Assembly (NCBI RefSeq): GCF_910592395.1
Contig: NC_088321.1
Coordinates: 2,170,001 to 2,234,000 of the forward strand
Direction: 5' to 3'
Length of the DNA: 64,000 nucleotides
Source: Lineus longissimus
Taxonomy: Eukaryota; Nemertea; Pilidiophora; Heteronemertea; Lineidae
The notes under the pieces were generated by a model that was not told the DNA's origin, did not search any database, and saw only the letters and a list, made by a program, of their open reading frames with translations. The position numbers and the translations under genes were made by a program. Below are positions 43,547 to 54,730 of the stretch, in pieces; position 1 is the stretch's first letter, and each line of letters starts with the position of its first letter.

Positions 43547-44241
43547 AATTTCCCCTTTTGATAAGATATGACATTATGACGCAATTTATTTTTTTCAAAC
43601 TTATTCTATTCTTACAATGAATAAAAGTGAGAGTGGAGAATTTGACAATAGACTCCCCGCTTTGTCCTCTATGCTTATATTGATAGATGATGATGATGAT
43701 GAGATGAATGATGATTCACAGCCTGGGCGAATCCAAGATTTTAGGAAGGAGGGGTGCAATCTTTATAACCAAAGGCACTACTTTGCGAGCACCGAAGGCA
43801 CCAAGCCTTGGAGGCCCTCCCTCCCCTCAAGAAAATTTGAAAATTAAAGTGCTTAGATGCGTTTTTCTGGCATCTGGAAATGAATAGACCTATATCCTAG
43901 TTGCAAAAAGGAATACTTTTTTACTGAGAACTATTGTGCTACCACCATTTTATTTGTAAATAAAACCACATGTGATGACAAATATTTGACAAAACTTTCG
44001 AAATTCTTGCCAGCTTTCGCTGTTCGTGCATGTGTAGGCATTTTGGATTAGACGTGCACCGAGCGTCAAACGGGCGACCGTACAGTGGCGCCATGCTAAC
44101 ATCATTATTTAATTACGGTTAGTTTTGGAACTAGATTTGTGTGTGGTGTGTGTTTCCAATAAAGGACGACAAAACAGATCGTTTTTAGATCGATCGATTG
44201 CGTGGGAGGGGTGGGGGGGGGGGCGGATTCAGGGGGTGCGC

Positions 44242-44279
<38 letters not shown>

Positions 44280-44345
44280 AGGCCTATGATAGATAGAGCA
44301 GGAACAACTCGTTGCCGATTTCACTGCATTGATGCAGTTACTTAA
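43547..44345. other. Intergenic with a (GAT)n microsatellite
   Basis: No supported gene. Microsatellite of about 12 ATG/GAT triplets at about 44242-44279, preceded by a G10 run (44214). Confidence 0.5.
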
Positions 44346-44634
44346 AGCTGAACTACATGCACAAAACCAGAGCGTCCCATGCGGCAATAGTAAGAAATTC
44401 AAACGATCGACAGGTCCTTCTGAATACGGCCTGAAACATGATAGACCTCCAATGCTTCGATGCGCTTGATTTCACAAACCAGCAAGCCGTGGGACGATGT
44501 GGACATTCGCAGAGAATTCTCGAAGGAAAAAAATTAAAAGTTTCTCTCCACGGGACTCGAACTCGAGACCTCTGGTTTTATTTGCTAACTCTCTTATCCT
44601 CAAGGCCACTGGACTGCTTGAAATCGCTGCCGTT

Positions 44635-44844
44635 TTATACGGCTTTATAGAATGTGCAAACATTTGTGTGTAATCTTTGTTCAACATCTTTGAGCGGCTT
44701 CCAGTGGGCAACTGCAGGAAGAAAGTCATTTTTTCTTTGCTGTGCGTGATTATGTACGTGGAGTCTACGCTTTCTCTTAGCAATGTTCACCTTTGTCTTG
44801 GTATCTTCTTCTATTACATGGACTTGAGGAAATTTCTGGTTCAT
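44635..44844 (-). CDS. Hypothetical 69-residue ORF in foldback module A
   Basis: Basic peptide starting MNQKFPQVHVIEEDTKTKVN and containing AKRKRRLHVHNHA and FLPAVAHWKPLKDVEQRL. It is conserved in the inverted module copy (52393-52602) with few substitutions and equal length. I do not recognise it. It may be a relic of a longer transposon protein or chance. Confidence 0.3.
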   Translation of the reverse strand: MNQKFPQVHVIEEDTKTKVNIAKRKRRLHVHNHAQQRKNDFLPAVAHWKPLKDVEQRLHTNVCTFYKAV

Positions 44845-44913
44845 CTCTCAAAAATGAAGCATAATCGCCATTCATATAAGATATATTTGCTGAAAGCGTT
44901 TCGCAAGAAAGCC

Positions 44914-44985
44914 CCCTGGCTCAGACAGTTAGAGCGTTTGTATTCTGAGCCCGAGTTCCCGGGTTCGAATCCCTGGAGAAGATTT
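44914..44985 (+). repeat. tRNA-like sequence, probable SINE/foldback head
   Basis: CTGGCTCAGACAGTTAGAGC (A-box-like) and CCCGGGTTCGAATCCC (B-box). The acceptor stem does not pair, so it is not a functional tRNA. The equivalent on minus is at 52256-52327. Confidence 0.6.
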
Positions 44986-45174
44986 TGATTTTTTTCCTTC
45001 TAGAATTCTCTGTGAAGGTCCGCATCGTCCTGTGGCTTGCTGGTTTGTGAAATCAAGCGCATCGAAGCATTGGGGTCTATCAAGTTTCAGGTCGTATTCA
45101 GAAGCACCTGTCGATCGTTTGAATTTCTTACTATTGCCGCACGGGGTGCTCTGGTTTTGTGCATGCAGTTCAGC

Positions 45175-45946
45175 TTTAAAAATGACCCTGAAGTCACTAT
45201 GGATATTCCAGCTGGCAGAGGGAAAATTACAAGTAATTTCAAATTGATTGAATCTCAACAGAATTTTGTGTACAACTTCCTGACAGTAACACAAATATAT
45301 CCTGCAAATTTCAGCTCAAAATCCCAAGTCGTTCATGATATTCTGATGTATTTCCAAACCTGAAGACCCCGAAGTCAATATGGATATTCCAGCTGGCAGA
45401 GGGAAAATTACAAGTAATCTCAAATTGATTGAATCTCAACAAAAATTTTTGTACAACTTTCTGACAGTAACACAAATATATCTTGCAAATTTCAGCTCAG
45501 AATTTCAAGTTGTTTATGATATTTTGAAGTATTTAAAAAATGACCCTGAAGCCACTGTGGATATTCCAGCTGGCAGAGGGAAAATTACAAGTAATTTCAA
45601 ATTGATTGAATTTCAGCAAAATTTTGTGTACAACTTGCAAAATTTGCAGGATATATTTGTGTTACTGTCAGGAAGTTGTACACAAAATTTTGTTGAGATT
45701 CAATCAATTTGAAATTACTTTTAATTTTCCCTCTGCCAGCTGGTGACTTTAGGGTCTTCAGGTTTGGAAATACATCAAAATATCATGAACGACTTGGGAT
45801 TTTGAGCTGAAATTTGCAGGCTATATTTGTGTTACTGTCAGGAAGTTGTACACAAAATTTTGTTGAGATTCAATCAAATTGAAATTACTTGTAATTTTCC
45901 CTGTGCCAGCTGGAATATCCTTAGTGGCTTCAGGGTCATTTTTAAA
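45175..45946. repeat. 180-bp repeat array 1, both orientations
   Basis: Three plus-orientation units (ATGGATATTCCAGCTGGCAG start) followed by inverted units from about 45645. The plus units read NDPEATMDIPAGRGKITSNF, KLIESQQNFVYNFLTVTQIY, PANFSSKSQVVHDILKYLK. Orientation switches at ACTTGCAAAATTTGCAGGAT. Confidence 0.88.
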
Positions 45947-46352
45947 GCTGAACTGCATGCACAAAACCAGAGCACCCCAAGTCATTTAGAACAACGGCTA
46001 TTAGCCCTCAAGACTGTAACTTGTTTTGATTAACACCCTGTACTTGTATTGATATATCACAAGCTTGTAATACCAAACTCCCAGCAAACACAGTAACGCG
46101 GAAAAAATTATTGGACAGTTCGGCCGCCAACAGTAGGCCCTATTGTCTCATTCAATGGAATATACAGATTGAGGGCCCACAATGGCCACATCAAAGGCTC
46201 TGTGGCAGTGACGTGAAATCCACACAATTTGGACAAAAACTTGTATATTCAATTGAATGATCGTGACATCACTCAATGATGAAGGTCTGAACACATGTTT
46301 TCAGTGAGTCTCACTTTGCCTGCAACCTCCAGAGGGTGGTTTTATGGAGTAG

Positions 46353-46423
46353 TGGTAAGAGTGTTGGGCTCTCGTGAGAGAGATCGAAGGTTCGAATCGT
46401 ATTGAACCTTTTTAAAAACTTTT
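46353..46423 (+). repeat. tRNA-like sequence (pseudo-tRNA), copy 1
   Basis: GGTTTTATGGAGTAGTGGTAAG and GAAGGTTCGAATC give A- and B-box-like sites. The ends GGTTTTA/ATTGAACC pair partly, but the anticodon arm is irregular (CTCTCGTGAGAG palindrome). Probably not a working tRNA. Confidence 0.45.
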
Positions 46424-46959
46424 CTTAGGCGAAAGTCTTATTTGCCCGTTTTAACAGGAAATCTTCTTAAACAGGAGACTTTCGTGAAATGATATATAAA
46501 GGTGGCCGACTTGAACCAAGAAAGTTTGCCGGAATGGACAGTTTTTTTTAACTTGATTTTTCTTCCACAAGACTCTGTAAAAAATCTTCACGAAACGAAA
46601 GTATGGTGGTTTTGCACTTTGAAAAAGGATTTTTGCCCAACCAAAATCTTTAATCTTCATAACTTCCTTCAGCAGCAATCTGGGCCTTCCTGTCAGTATA
46701 AGCCAATCAACAAGTCAACCTGTAAATCACTGAACACTCATTGGACAATAGGATAGGACTAATTCCTCAAGTGACTAAATGTACTTTCACCTTGATGAAG
46801 ATACACCTGAGATGGAACAATTGTTTCACCAATGGCCAAGACTGTGGCCCTGTGAATGAAGTCACATGTAGCTTGAACGATTGCCCCCGTAAATAACCAA
46901 TGCAACTCTTCTCAATTTCTTACAATTTCCACCTCGAGTATTCTGGTAAAAGATCAACC

Positions 46960-47230
46960 GTCTGAGCTAGAGGATAAGAGTGTTGGCAAATAAAACCAGA
47001 GGTCTCGAGTTCGAGTCCCGATGAGAGGACCTTTTTATTTTTTTCCTTCCAGAATTATCTGTGAAGGTCCGCATCGTCCCATGGCTTGCTGGTTTGTGAA
47101 ATCAAGCGCATCGAAACATTGGAGGTCTATCATGTTTCAGGCCGTATTCAGAAGGGCCTTTCGGTCGTTTGAATTTCTTACTATTGCCGTATGGGGTGCT
47201 CTGGTTTTGTGCATGCAGTTCAGCTTTAAA
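46960..47230 (+). repeat. tRNA-like head plus foldback-module arm
   Basis: CGTCTGAGCTAGAGGATAAG, then GGTCTCGAGTTCGAGTCCCG, then GGCTTGCTGGTTTGTGAAAT, up to TTTTGTGCATGCAGTTCAGC: a single arm of the module seen at 44346-45180. Confidence 0.65.
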
Positions 47231-48185
47231 AAATTACCCTAAAGCCACTATGGATATTCCAGCTGGCAGAGGGAAAATTACAAGTAATTTCAATTTGATT
47301 GAATCTCAACAAAATTTTGTGTACAACTTCCTGACAGTAACACAAATATATCCTGCAAATTTCAGCTCAAAATCCAAATTCGTTCATGATATTTTGATTA
47401 TTTCCAAACCTGAAGACCCTAAAGTCACTATGGATATTCCAGCTGGCAGAGGGAAAATTACAAGTAATTTCAATTTGATTGAATCTCAACCAAATTTTGT
47501 TTACAACTTCTTGACAGTAATACAAATATATCCTGAAAATTTCACCTCAGAATTTCAAGTTGTTCATGATATTTTGAAGTGGTTAAAAAATGACCCTGAA
47601 GCCACTATGGATATTCCAGCTGGCAGAGGGAAAATTACAAGTAATTTCAAATGGATTGAATCTCAACAAAATTTTGTGTACAACTTCCTGACAGTAGCAC
47701 AAATATATCCTGCAAATTTCAGCTCAAAATCCCAAGTCGTTCATGATATATTTCGATGTATTTCCAAACCTGAAGACCCCCGAAGTCAATATGGATATTC
47801 CAGCTGGCAGAGGGAAAATTACAAGTAATCTCAAATTGATTGAATCTCAACAAAAAATTTTGTACAAATTCCTGACTGTAACACAAATATATCTTGCAAA
47901 TTTCAGCTCAGAATTTCAAGTTGTTTATGATATTTTGAAGTATTTAAAAAATGACCCTGAAGCCACTGTGGATATTCCAGCTGGCAGAGGGAAAATTGCA
48001 AGTAATTTCAAATTGATTGAATTTCAGCAAAATTTTGTGTACAACTTGCAAAATTTGCAGGATATATTTGTGTTACTGTCAGGAAGTTGTACAAAAAATT
48101 TTGTTGAGATTCAATCAAATTGAAATTACTGGTAATTTTCCCTGTGCCAGCTGGAATATCCATAGTGGCTTCAGGGTAATTTTTT
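47230..48185. repeat. 180-bp repeat array 2
   Basis: About five plus-orientation units, then the same ACTTGCAAAATTTGCAGGAT switch at about 48045 and a partial inverted unit. The longest continuous frame is 219 codons (47169-47828). Confidence 0.88.
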
Positions 48186-48510
48186 AAACCAGAGCACCCG
48201 AATGAGGGTTTTCGAGGACACCAGACTTGAGGAGCCTGGGTGGTCCATGGTGGAAGGTGTAGTTCGAGACTATGACAACGTCTTTATAGACAAAACTTCT
48301 TTTTGAAATCACCGTCGCAAGTCAACCTGCAACTGCCACGGCTTTGAATTGAAACTTATACATGATATGTTCATCAAGTATACAGGGTGTTAATTAAAAC
48401 ATTTTGAATTCCAGTTTTGTAAGAAGTACATGAACTGGATAGATTATACTAAGTTAGTATGCAACCAATTCTGAGAGATTCTATTTCTTGATGGTACAAA
48501 TCAAATTGGT
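48186..48510. other. Unique tail of the tandem duplication copy 1
   Basis: No gene or further repeat recognised; ends at the join to copy 2. Confidence 0.4.
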
Positions 48511-48885
48511 CAAGTCATTTAGAACAACGGCTATTAGCCCTCAAGACTGTAACTTGTTTTGATTAACACCCTGTACTTGTATTGATATATCACAAGCTTG
48601 TAATACCAAACTCCCAGCAAACACAGTAACGCGGAAAAAATTATTGGACAGTTCGGCCGCCAACAGTAGGCCCTATTGTCTCATTCAATGGAATATACAG
48701 ATTGAGGGCCCACAATGGCAACATCAAAGGCTCTGTGGCAGTGACGTGAAATCCACACAATTTGGACAAAAACTTGTATATTCAATTGAATGATCGTGAC
48801 ATCACTCAATGATGAAGGTCTGAACACATGTTTTCAGTGAGTCTCACTTTGCCTGCAACCTCCAGAGGGTGGTTTTATGGAGTAG

Positions 48886-48956
48886 TGGTAAGAGTGTTGG
48901 GCTCTCGTGAGAGAGATCGAAGGTTCGAATCGTATTGAACCTTTTTAAAAACTTTT
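48886..48956 (+). repeat. tRNA-like sequence (pseudo-tRNA), copy 2
   Basis: Identical to 46353-46423, carried by the tandem duplication. Confidence 0.45.
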
Positions 48957-49492
48957 CTTAGGCGAAAGTCTTATTTGCCCGTTTTAACAGGAAATCTTCT
49001 TAAACAGGAGACTTTCGTGAAATGATATATAAAGGTGGCCGACTTGAACCAAGAAAGTTTGCCGGAATGGACAGTTTTTTTTAACTTGATTTTTCTTCCA
49101 CAAGACTCTGTAAAAAATCTTCACGAAACGAAAGTATGGTGGTTTTGCACTTTGAAAAAGGATTTTTGCCCAACCAAAATCTTTAATCTTCATAACTTCC
49201 TTCAGCAGCAATCTGGGCCTTCCTGTCAGTATAAGCCAATCAACAAGTCAACCTGTAAATCACTGAACACTCATTGGACAATAGGATAGGACTAATTCCT
49301 CAAGTGACTAAATGTACTTTCACCTTGATGAAGATACACCTGAGATGGAACAATTGTTTCACCAATGGCCAAGACTGTGGCCCTGTGAATGAAGTCACAT
49401 GTAGCTTGAACGATTGCCCCCGTAAATAACCAATGCAACTCTTCTCAATTTCTTACAATTTCCACCTCGAGTATTCTGGTAAAAGATCAACC

Positions 49493-49763
49493 GTCTGAGC
49501 TAGAGGATAAGAGTGTTGGCAAATAAAACCAGAGGTCTCGAGTTCGAGTCCCGATGAGAGGACCTTTTTATTTTTTTCCTTCCAGAATTATCTGTGAAGG
49601 TCCGCATCGTCCCATGGCTTGCTGGTTTGTGAAATCAAGCGCATCGAAACATTGGAGGTCTATCATGTTTCAGGCCGTATTCAGAAGGGCCTTTCGGTCG
49701 TTTGAATTTCTTACTATTGCCGTATGGGGTGCTCTGGTTTTGTGCATGCAGTTCAGCTTTAAA
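49493..49763 (+). repeat. tRNA-like head plus foldback-module arm, second copy
   Basis: Same as 46960-47230 at offset 2,533. Confidence 0.65.
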
Positions 49764-51065
49764 AAATTACCCTGAAGCCACTATGGATATTCCAGCTGGC
49801 ATAGGGAAAATTACAAGTAATTTCAATTTGATTGAATCTCAACAAAATTTTGTGTACAACTTCCTGACAGTAACACAAATATATCCTGCAAATTTTAGCT
49901 CAAAATCCAAATTTGTTAATGATATTTTGATTATTTCCAAACCTGAAGACCCTAAAGTCACTATGGATATTCCAGCTGGCAGAGGGAAAATTACAAGTAA
50001 TTTCAATTTGATTGAATCTCAACAACATTTTTTTGTACAACTTTCTGACAGTAACACAAATATATCCTGCAAATTTCAGCTCAAAATCCCTATTCGTTCA
50101 TGATATTTTGATTATTTCCAAACCTGAAGACCCTAATGTCACTCTGGATATTCCAGCTGGCAGAGGGAAAATTACAAGTAAATTCAAATTGATTGAATCT
50201 CAACAAAATTTTGTGTACAACTTCCTGACAGAAACACAAATATATCTTGCAAATTTCAGCTCAGAATTTCAAGTTGTTTATGATATTTTGAAGTATTTAA
50301 AAAATGACCCTGAAGCCACTGTGGATATTCCAGCTGGCAGAGGGAAAATTACAAGTAATTTCAAATTGATTGAATTTCAGCAAAATGTTGTGTACAACTT
50401 GCAAAATTTGCAGGATATATTTGTGTTACTGTCAGGAAGCTGTAAACAAAATTTTGTTGAGATTCAATCAATTTGAAATTACTTGTAATTTTCCCTCTGC
50501 CAGCTGGAATATCCATTGTGGCTTCAGGGTCATTTTTTAACCACTTCAAAATATCATGAACAACTTGAAATTCTGAGCTGAAATTTTCAGGATATATTTG
50601 TATTACTGTCAAGAAGTTGTAAACAAAATTTGGTTGAGATTCCATCAATTTGAGATTACTTGTAATTTTCCCTCTGCCAGCTGGAATATCCATTGTGGCT
50701 TCAGGGTCATTTTTTAACCACTTGAAAATATCATGAACAACTTGAAATTCTGAGCTGAAATTTTCAGGATATATTTGTATTACTGTCAAGAAGTTGTAAA
50801 CAAAATTTGGTTGAGATTCAATCAATTTGAGATTACTTGTAATTTTCCCTCTGCCAGCTGGAATATCCATAGTGACTTTGGGGTCTTCAGGTTTGGAAAT
50901 ACATCAAAATATCATGAACGAATAGGGATTTTGAGCTGAAATTTGCAGGATATATTTGTGTTACTGTCAGAAAGTTGTACAAAAAAATTTGTTGAGATTC
51001 AATCAAATTGAAATTACCTGTAATTTTCCCTCTGCCAGCTGGAATATCCATAGTGGCTTCATGTT
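49763..51065. repeat. 180-bp repeat array 3, both orientations
   Basis: About four plus units, orientation switch at about 50400, then about four inverted units. Minus strand 50870-50361 keeps a 169-codon frame of the same peptide repeat. Confidence 0.88.
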
Positions 51066-51077
51066 TTAGCTCCGTAT

Positions 51078-51155
51078 CTATCTTGGGAGGGAGTCGAACC
51101 CTCGTACGAGGCCGTGAAGCTGACCATAGGCGTAGGTCAATTTCAAGCAGGCCTT
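51078..51155 (-). repeat. tRNA-like fragment
   Basis: On minus: GGTCAGCTTCACGGCCTCGT then ACGAGGGTTCGACTCCCTCC, with a B-box. No full cloverleaf. Confidence 0.4.
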
Positions 51156-51199
51156 GTGTCCATGTAGGAAGAAAAATTCAACCATGTCACGCAACGTAC

Positions 51200-52000
51200 A
51201 TGTTATTACATCCCACATGAGGACGGAGTCTTCCTTTTTAAACAACGGTATGGTCGAAACTGTTTGCTGTTGCATCAATCGTGACCTTCCCTCTTAATGA
51301 TTTTCCCTCAAATCGATTGTTCTGCCGACTTGTCTTTCTGGTTGTGACTTTGTCCTCAGATAGAAGATGTTCCCAACTTGAATGGGACGACCGTTGGCTG
51401 TTGCATCCTCCGTAACCCTTGCTGTAAAATGAAAGGAGCTTGTCCCCGAACCAAAAATGCCAGCAACTTGTCTTTCTGGTTGTGACTTTGTCTTCAGACC
51501 GAATGTAGACAACTTCACTCCAACCAATCAAAGTTTTTATTCTATGCTGCCGACTTGGTGTGTTGCAAGGTCGGAATGTTTAGAAGGATTGAAGATATTT
51601 AGCCATCGCATCCACCCTGACCCTCCCGTGATACAAATAAAATATATGTTCTGTTGCAGGAGGAATTGGTTTTGGCAGGGGCCTTGGTCGCTGATGACGA
51701 AGAATATTGAGAATAAAGATTGGTCTTCTCATATTTTGAAACCGACTCCAGCTATTTGACGCTATACCAGCTGGTTATATGCTAAAGTTGGTTAGACTCT
51801 ACCAGTTCTGTTAGTTTGACTCTACTGGTTATCTACTACCCTTACTCTGCTTCCAACAGTGCCACTGGTTGTCGAGCTCCAAGTCATTTTGACTCGACCA
51901 GTGGGTTATATGCTAAAGTTGGTTTGAATCAGTTATGTTGGTTTGAATATGCCAGCTGGTTATCTACCATACTTACTTTCAAGTTGTTCATAATATTTTG
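51200..52000. other. Non-coding with short degenerate repeats
   Basis: CTTGTCTTTCTGGTTGTGAC plus TTTGTC occurs at about 51330 and 51468. ACCAGCTGGTTATATGCTAAAG-like phrases recur at 51765, 51900 and 51955. No gene supported. Confidence 0.5.
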
Positions 52001-52008
52001 AAGCATTT

Positions 52009-52895
52009 AAAGCTGAACTGCATGCACAAAACCAGAACACCCCATGCGGCAATAGTAAGAAATTCAAACGATCGACAGGTGCTTCTGAATACGGCCTGAA
52101 ACATGATAGACCTCCAATGCTTCGATGGGCTTGATTTCACAAACCAGCAAGCCATGGGACGATGCGGACCTTCACAGATAATTCTGGAAGGAAAAAAATA
52201 AAAAGGTCCTCTCATCGGGACAGTCTCGGTGAATTATGGAAGAGAAAAAAAAATCTTCCCCGGGGATTCGAACCCAGGAACTCGGGCTAAGAATACGAAC
52301 GCTCTAACCGTCTGAGCTAGTTGGGCATTCTTGTGAACAGCTGCCAGCAAATACATCTTATATGAACGACGATTATGCTTTATTTTTGAGAGATGAACCA
52401 GAAATTTCCTCAAGTACATGTAATAGAAGAAGATACCAAGACAAAGGTGAACATTGCTAAGAGAAAACGTAGACTCCGCATACATAATCACGCACCAGCA
52501 AAGAAAAATGACTTTCTTCCTGCAGTTGCCCACTGGAAGCCGCTCAAAGATGTTGAACAAAGATTACACACAAATGTTTGCACATTCTATAAAGGCGTAT
52601 GAAACGACAGGGATTTCAAGCAGTCCAGTGGCCTTGAGGGTAAGAGTGTTAGCAAATAAAACCAGAGGTCTCGAGTTCGAGTCCCGACGAGAGGACCTTT
52701 TTATTTTTTTCCTTCCAGAATTCTCTGCGAAGGTCCGCATCATCCCACGGCTTGCTGGTTTGTGAAATCAAGCGCATCGAAGCATTGGCGGTCTATCATG
52801 TTTCAGGCCGTATTCAGAAGGGCCTTTCGGTCGTTTGAATTTCTTACTATTGCCGTATGGGGTGCTCTGGTTTTGTGCATGCAGTTCAGCTTTAA
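52009..52895. mobile_element. Foldback module B, inverted copy of module A
   Basis: GCTGAACTGCATGCACAAAA at the left, TTTTGTGCATGCAGTTCAGC at the right. tRNA-like core on minus at 52256-52327 and on plus at 52620-52685; central 69-codon ORF on plus. Confidence 0.7.
52393..52602 (+). CDS. Hypothetical 69-residue ORF in foldback module B
   Basis: MNQKFPQVHVIEEDTKTKVN start, then AKRKRRLRIHNHAPAKKND and FLPAVAHWKPLKDVEQRL. Same length as 44844-44635 with a handful of changes clustered in one region. No known family. Confidence 0.3.
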   Translation: MNQKFPQVHVIEEDTKTKVNIAKRKRRLRIHNHAPAKKNDFLPAVAHWKPLKDVEQRLHTNVCTFYKGV

Positions 52896-53029
52896 TTGAA
52901 ATTCTGCTTTGTCCCACGTCAATCAGCTGATCAAGAACATTATCAACGGCGTCTCCTATCAAAAAGACATCAGGGATAATGTCACTAAATGAAGACGCCA
53001 GAGACATTGTCACAACCACCTCTATAATC

Positions 53030-53400
53030 CTCGCTTCCATTCATGAAGGTATCAGGGATGCCCCTAATCCAGAGACAATGTCACAACCATATATGACATC
53101 AGGGACAATAGAGACATTGTCACAACCACTTCTGTTATCCAAGTCTTCAATTCATGAAGGTATCAGGGATGCCCCTAATTCAGAGACAATGTCACAACCA
53201 TATATGACATCAGGGACAATAGAGGCAATGTCACAACCACTTCTGTTATCCATGGCGTCTTCCTTTCATGAAAGTAACAGAAACACCCCCATCCAGAGAC
53301 ATTGTCACAACCACTTCTATTATCAATGGTGTCTTCTTATCATGAAGGCAGTATCTGGGATGCCCCCAATCCAGAGACAATGTCACAACCACATATGACG
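53030..53400. repeat. About 110-bp tandem repeat, part 1
   Basis: Units contain GAGACAATGTCACAACCATA, TATGACATCAGGGACAATAG and CTTCTGTTATCCATGG. The same array resumes at 55240. Confidence 0.85.
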
Positions 53401-53424
53401 TTAAGAGCAAGCTCTAGTGAACTC

Positions 53425-53640
53425 ACACAACTGTTTGACATGGGGGAGCCCCCCCCCCCCCCCAACCCTGTCCTTCTGACATATTTAGCCAGTACATTGG
53501 GGGATGAGTCCCCCAAAACCCCGTCCTTCTGACATGTTTAGCCAGTACATTGGGGGATGAGTCCCCCAAACCCCCTCCCCCGTTCTTTGAAAGTGACAGG
53601 TTTTAGCCAGTACATTGGGGGAAGCCCCCCCCCCATTGGA
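53425..53640. repeat. G-run/C-run repeat
   Basis: Two to three copies of TTTAGCCAGTACATTGGGGG plus ATGAGTCCCCC, next to a C17 run. Confidence 0.75.
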
Positions 53641-53812
53641 CTCTAAAAATAGAATTCCTTGGAGACGCTGAACCACAAGGCCCCATAAAGAAATAGTCTC
53701 ATATCTGCTGACAGAAGCACCTCTTTGTGGTGAAATAATGATTGAATTTTCCACCTGCTAGCCTAGATAGGCCTATTTGTGTATGTTTCTTAAATTAAAT
53801 GAATCTTGTCAT

Positions 53813-54030
53813 TAAAGGGGGACTATAGGCCGGAGCAGAGGGGCTAATTTGGCCATCTTCAGGTGACTGATATACACAGTGAGGGCCGTCATGTCAGATT
53901 CAGCACTAAATATATTCCTCTTACAAAGGTGAATCATTTCGAGGTACTGTGAGATGTGAGAGACCCCTATTGGCGACTTTGTGTAACTTTATCTTGCCTG
54001 CCTAGCTGCTGCCTATATTGTCCCTTTAAG
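53813..54030 (-). mobile_element. Dispersed repeat, uninterrupted copy
   Basis: AAAGGGGGACTATAGGCCGG ... GCTGCCTATATTGTCCCTTT. Reverse counterpart of 11131-11505, without the MITE insertion. Confidence 0.85.
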
Positions 54031-54089
54031 ACTCAAACAGATTGCTGCTACAGTGTTTGACGTAGGAAGTTAACTAATCCAAGTTAATG

Positions 54090-54285
54090 GTAGTCGTCAA
54101 AGTAAAGACAAACTGTTCATATATGTATAGGCTATTGCAAGCGTAGGGTGTTTTCGTTTGTGGCCTACATGCACTAAAAGCATAACCAGTCCCCCCCCCC
54201 CTTCCGTAAACGGGGACATTCCCAGTCAGCAACCATTTGGCATGCATTGAGTTCATAGTAAATACATATCCGCACAACAAACCGA
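54090..54285. repeat. Diverged repeat, copy 1
   Basis: CAAACTGTTCATATATGTAT, TATTGCAAGCGTAGGGTGTT and GGCATGCATTGA are shared with 54585-54730. Confidence 0.65.
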
Positions 54286-54584
54286 ACACTGATGACAGAG
54301 ACCTATTTTTACAAGACAAAACCAAAGGGACGTGCGTTATACGAAGAGGTATTCAATAGATATTATGCTTCACGTCTGTCAATAATTCATCAAAGAATTC
54401 AGTTTCCTTTCTTTCCCGTTCATTCAATCATTGACGTCAACTATACGAACAATCTCTATCTACCGGTACTTAGTCGATGAACGGTTACTTCGCAAAGGGA
54501 TTTCGGGGTAATCTAGATACGATACCAAGTTAATTGTTGGCTCGTTTGCCAAATTGAACAGTTGCCAGCAAAGCGAAGTAAAAT

Positions 54585-54730
54585 ACAAACTGTTCAATAG
54601 CTCTATGAGATATTGCAAGTGTAGGGTGTTTGCGCCTGTGATCTAGTGCAGACATACACTGAAAGCAAATAACCAGGGTCCCCCCCTCCGCAACCGGGGG
54701 CTTTAAGAACCAGTTGGCGTGCATTGATTA
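54585..54730. repeat. Diverged repeat, copy 2
   Basis: CAAACTGTTCAATAG, TATTGCAAGTGTAGGGTGTT and GGCGTGCATTGA, about 480 bp after copy 1. Confidence 0.65.

Larger units (their letters stand above)
44346..45180. mobile_element. Foldback module A: inverted ends with tRNA-like cores and central 69-codon ORF
   Basis: The left end GCTGAACTACATGCACAAAA is matched inverted at the right by TTTTGTGCATGCAGTTCAGC. Each arm of about 240 bp contains a B-box-like GTTCGAGTCCC or GTTCGAATCCC and the phrase CACAAACCAGCAAGCC or its inverse. The centre (44844-44635, minus) holds an open 69-codon frame. An almost complete inverted copy is at 52009-52895. Family unknown to me. Confidence 0.7.
45978..48510. repeat. 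2,533-bp tandem duplication, copy 1
   Basis: CCAAGTCATTTAGAACAACG start. The first 1.27 kb is almost identical to copy 2 at 48511 (for example, one difference, C versus A, at 46191). The remainder contains a 180-bp repeat array and a short unique tail. Confidence 0.9.
48511..51065. repeat. 2,533-bp tandem duplication, copy 2
   Basis: Starts CAAGTCATTTAGAACAACG. Collinear with copy 1 at offset 2,533 through about 50.1 kb; then the repeat arrays differ in unit number and the inverted part is longer. Confidence 0.88.

Noticed and set aside
44914-44985. Functional tRNA gene
   Set aside because: Has A- and B-box-like sites but the acceptor stem does not pair; it is part of the foldback module and recurs at 52256-52327.
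46353-46423. Functional tRNA gene
   Set aside because: Acceptor stem only partly pairs and the anticodon arm is irregular; duplicated exactly with its surroundings.
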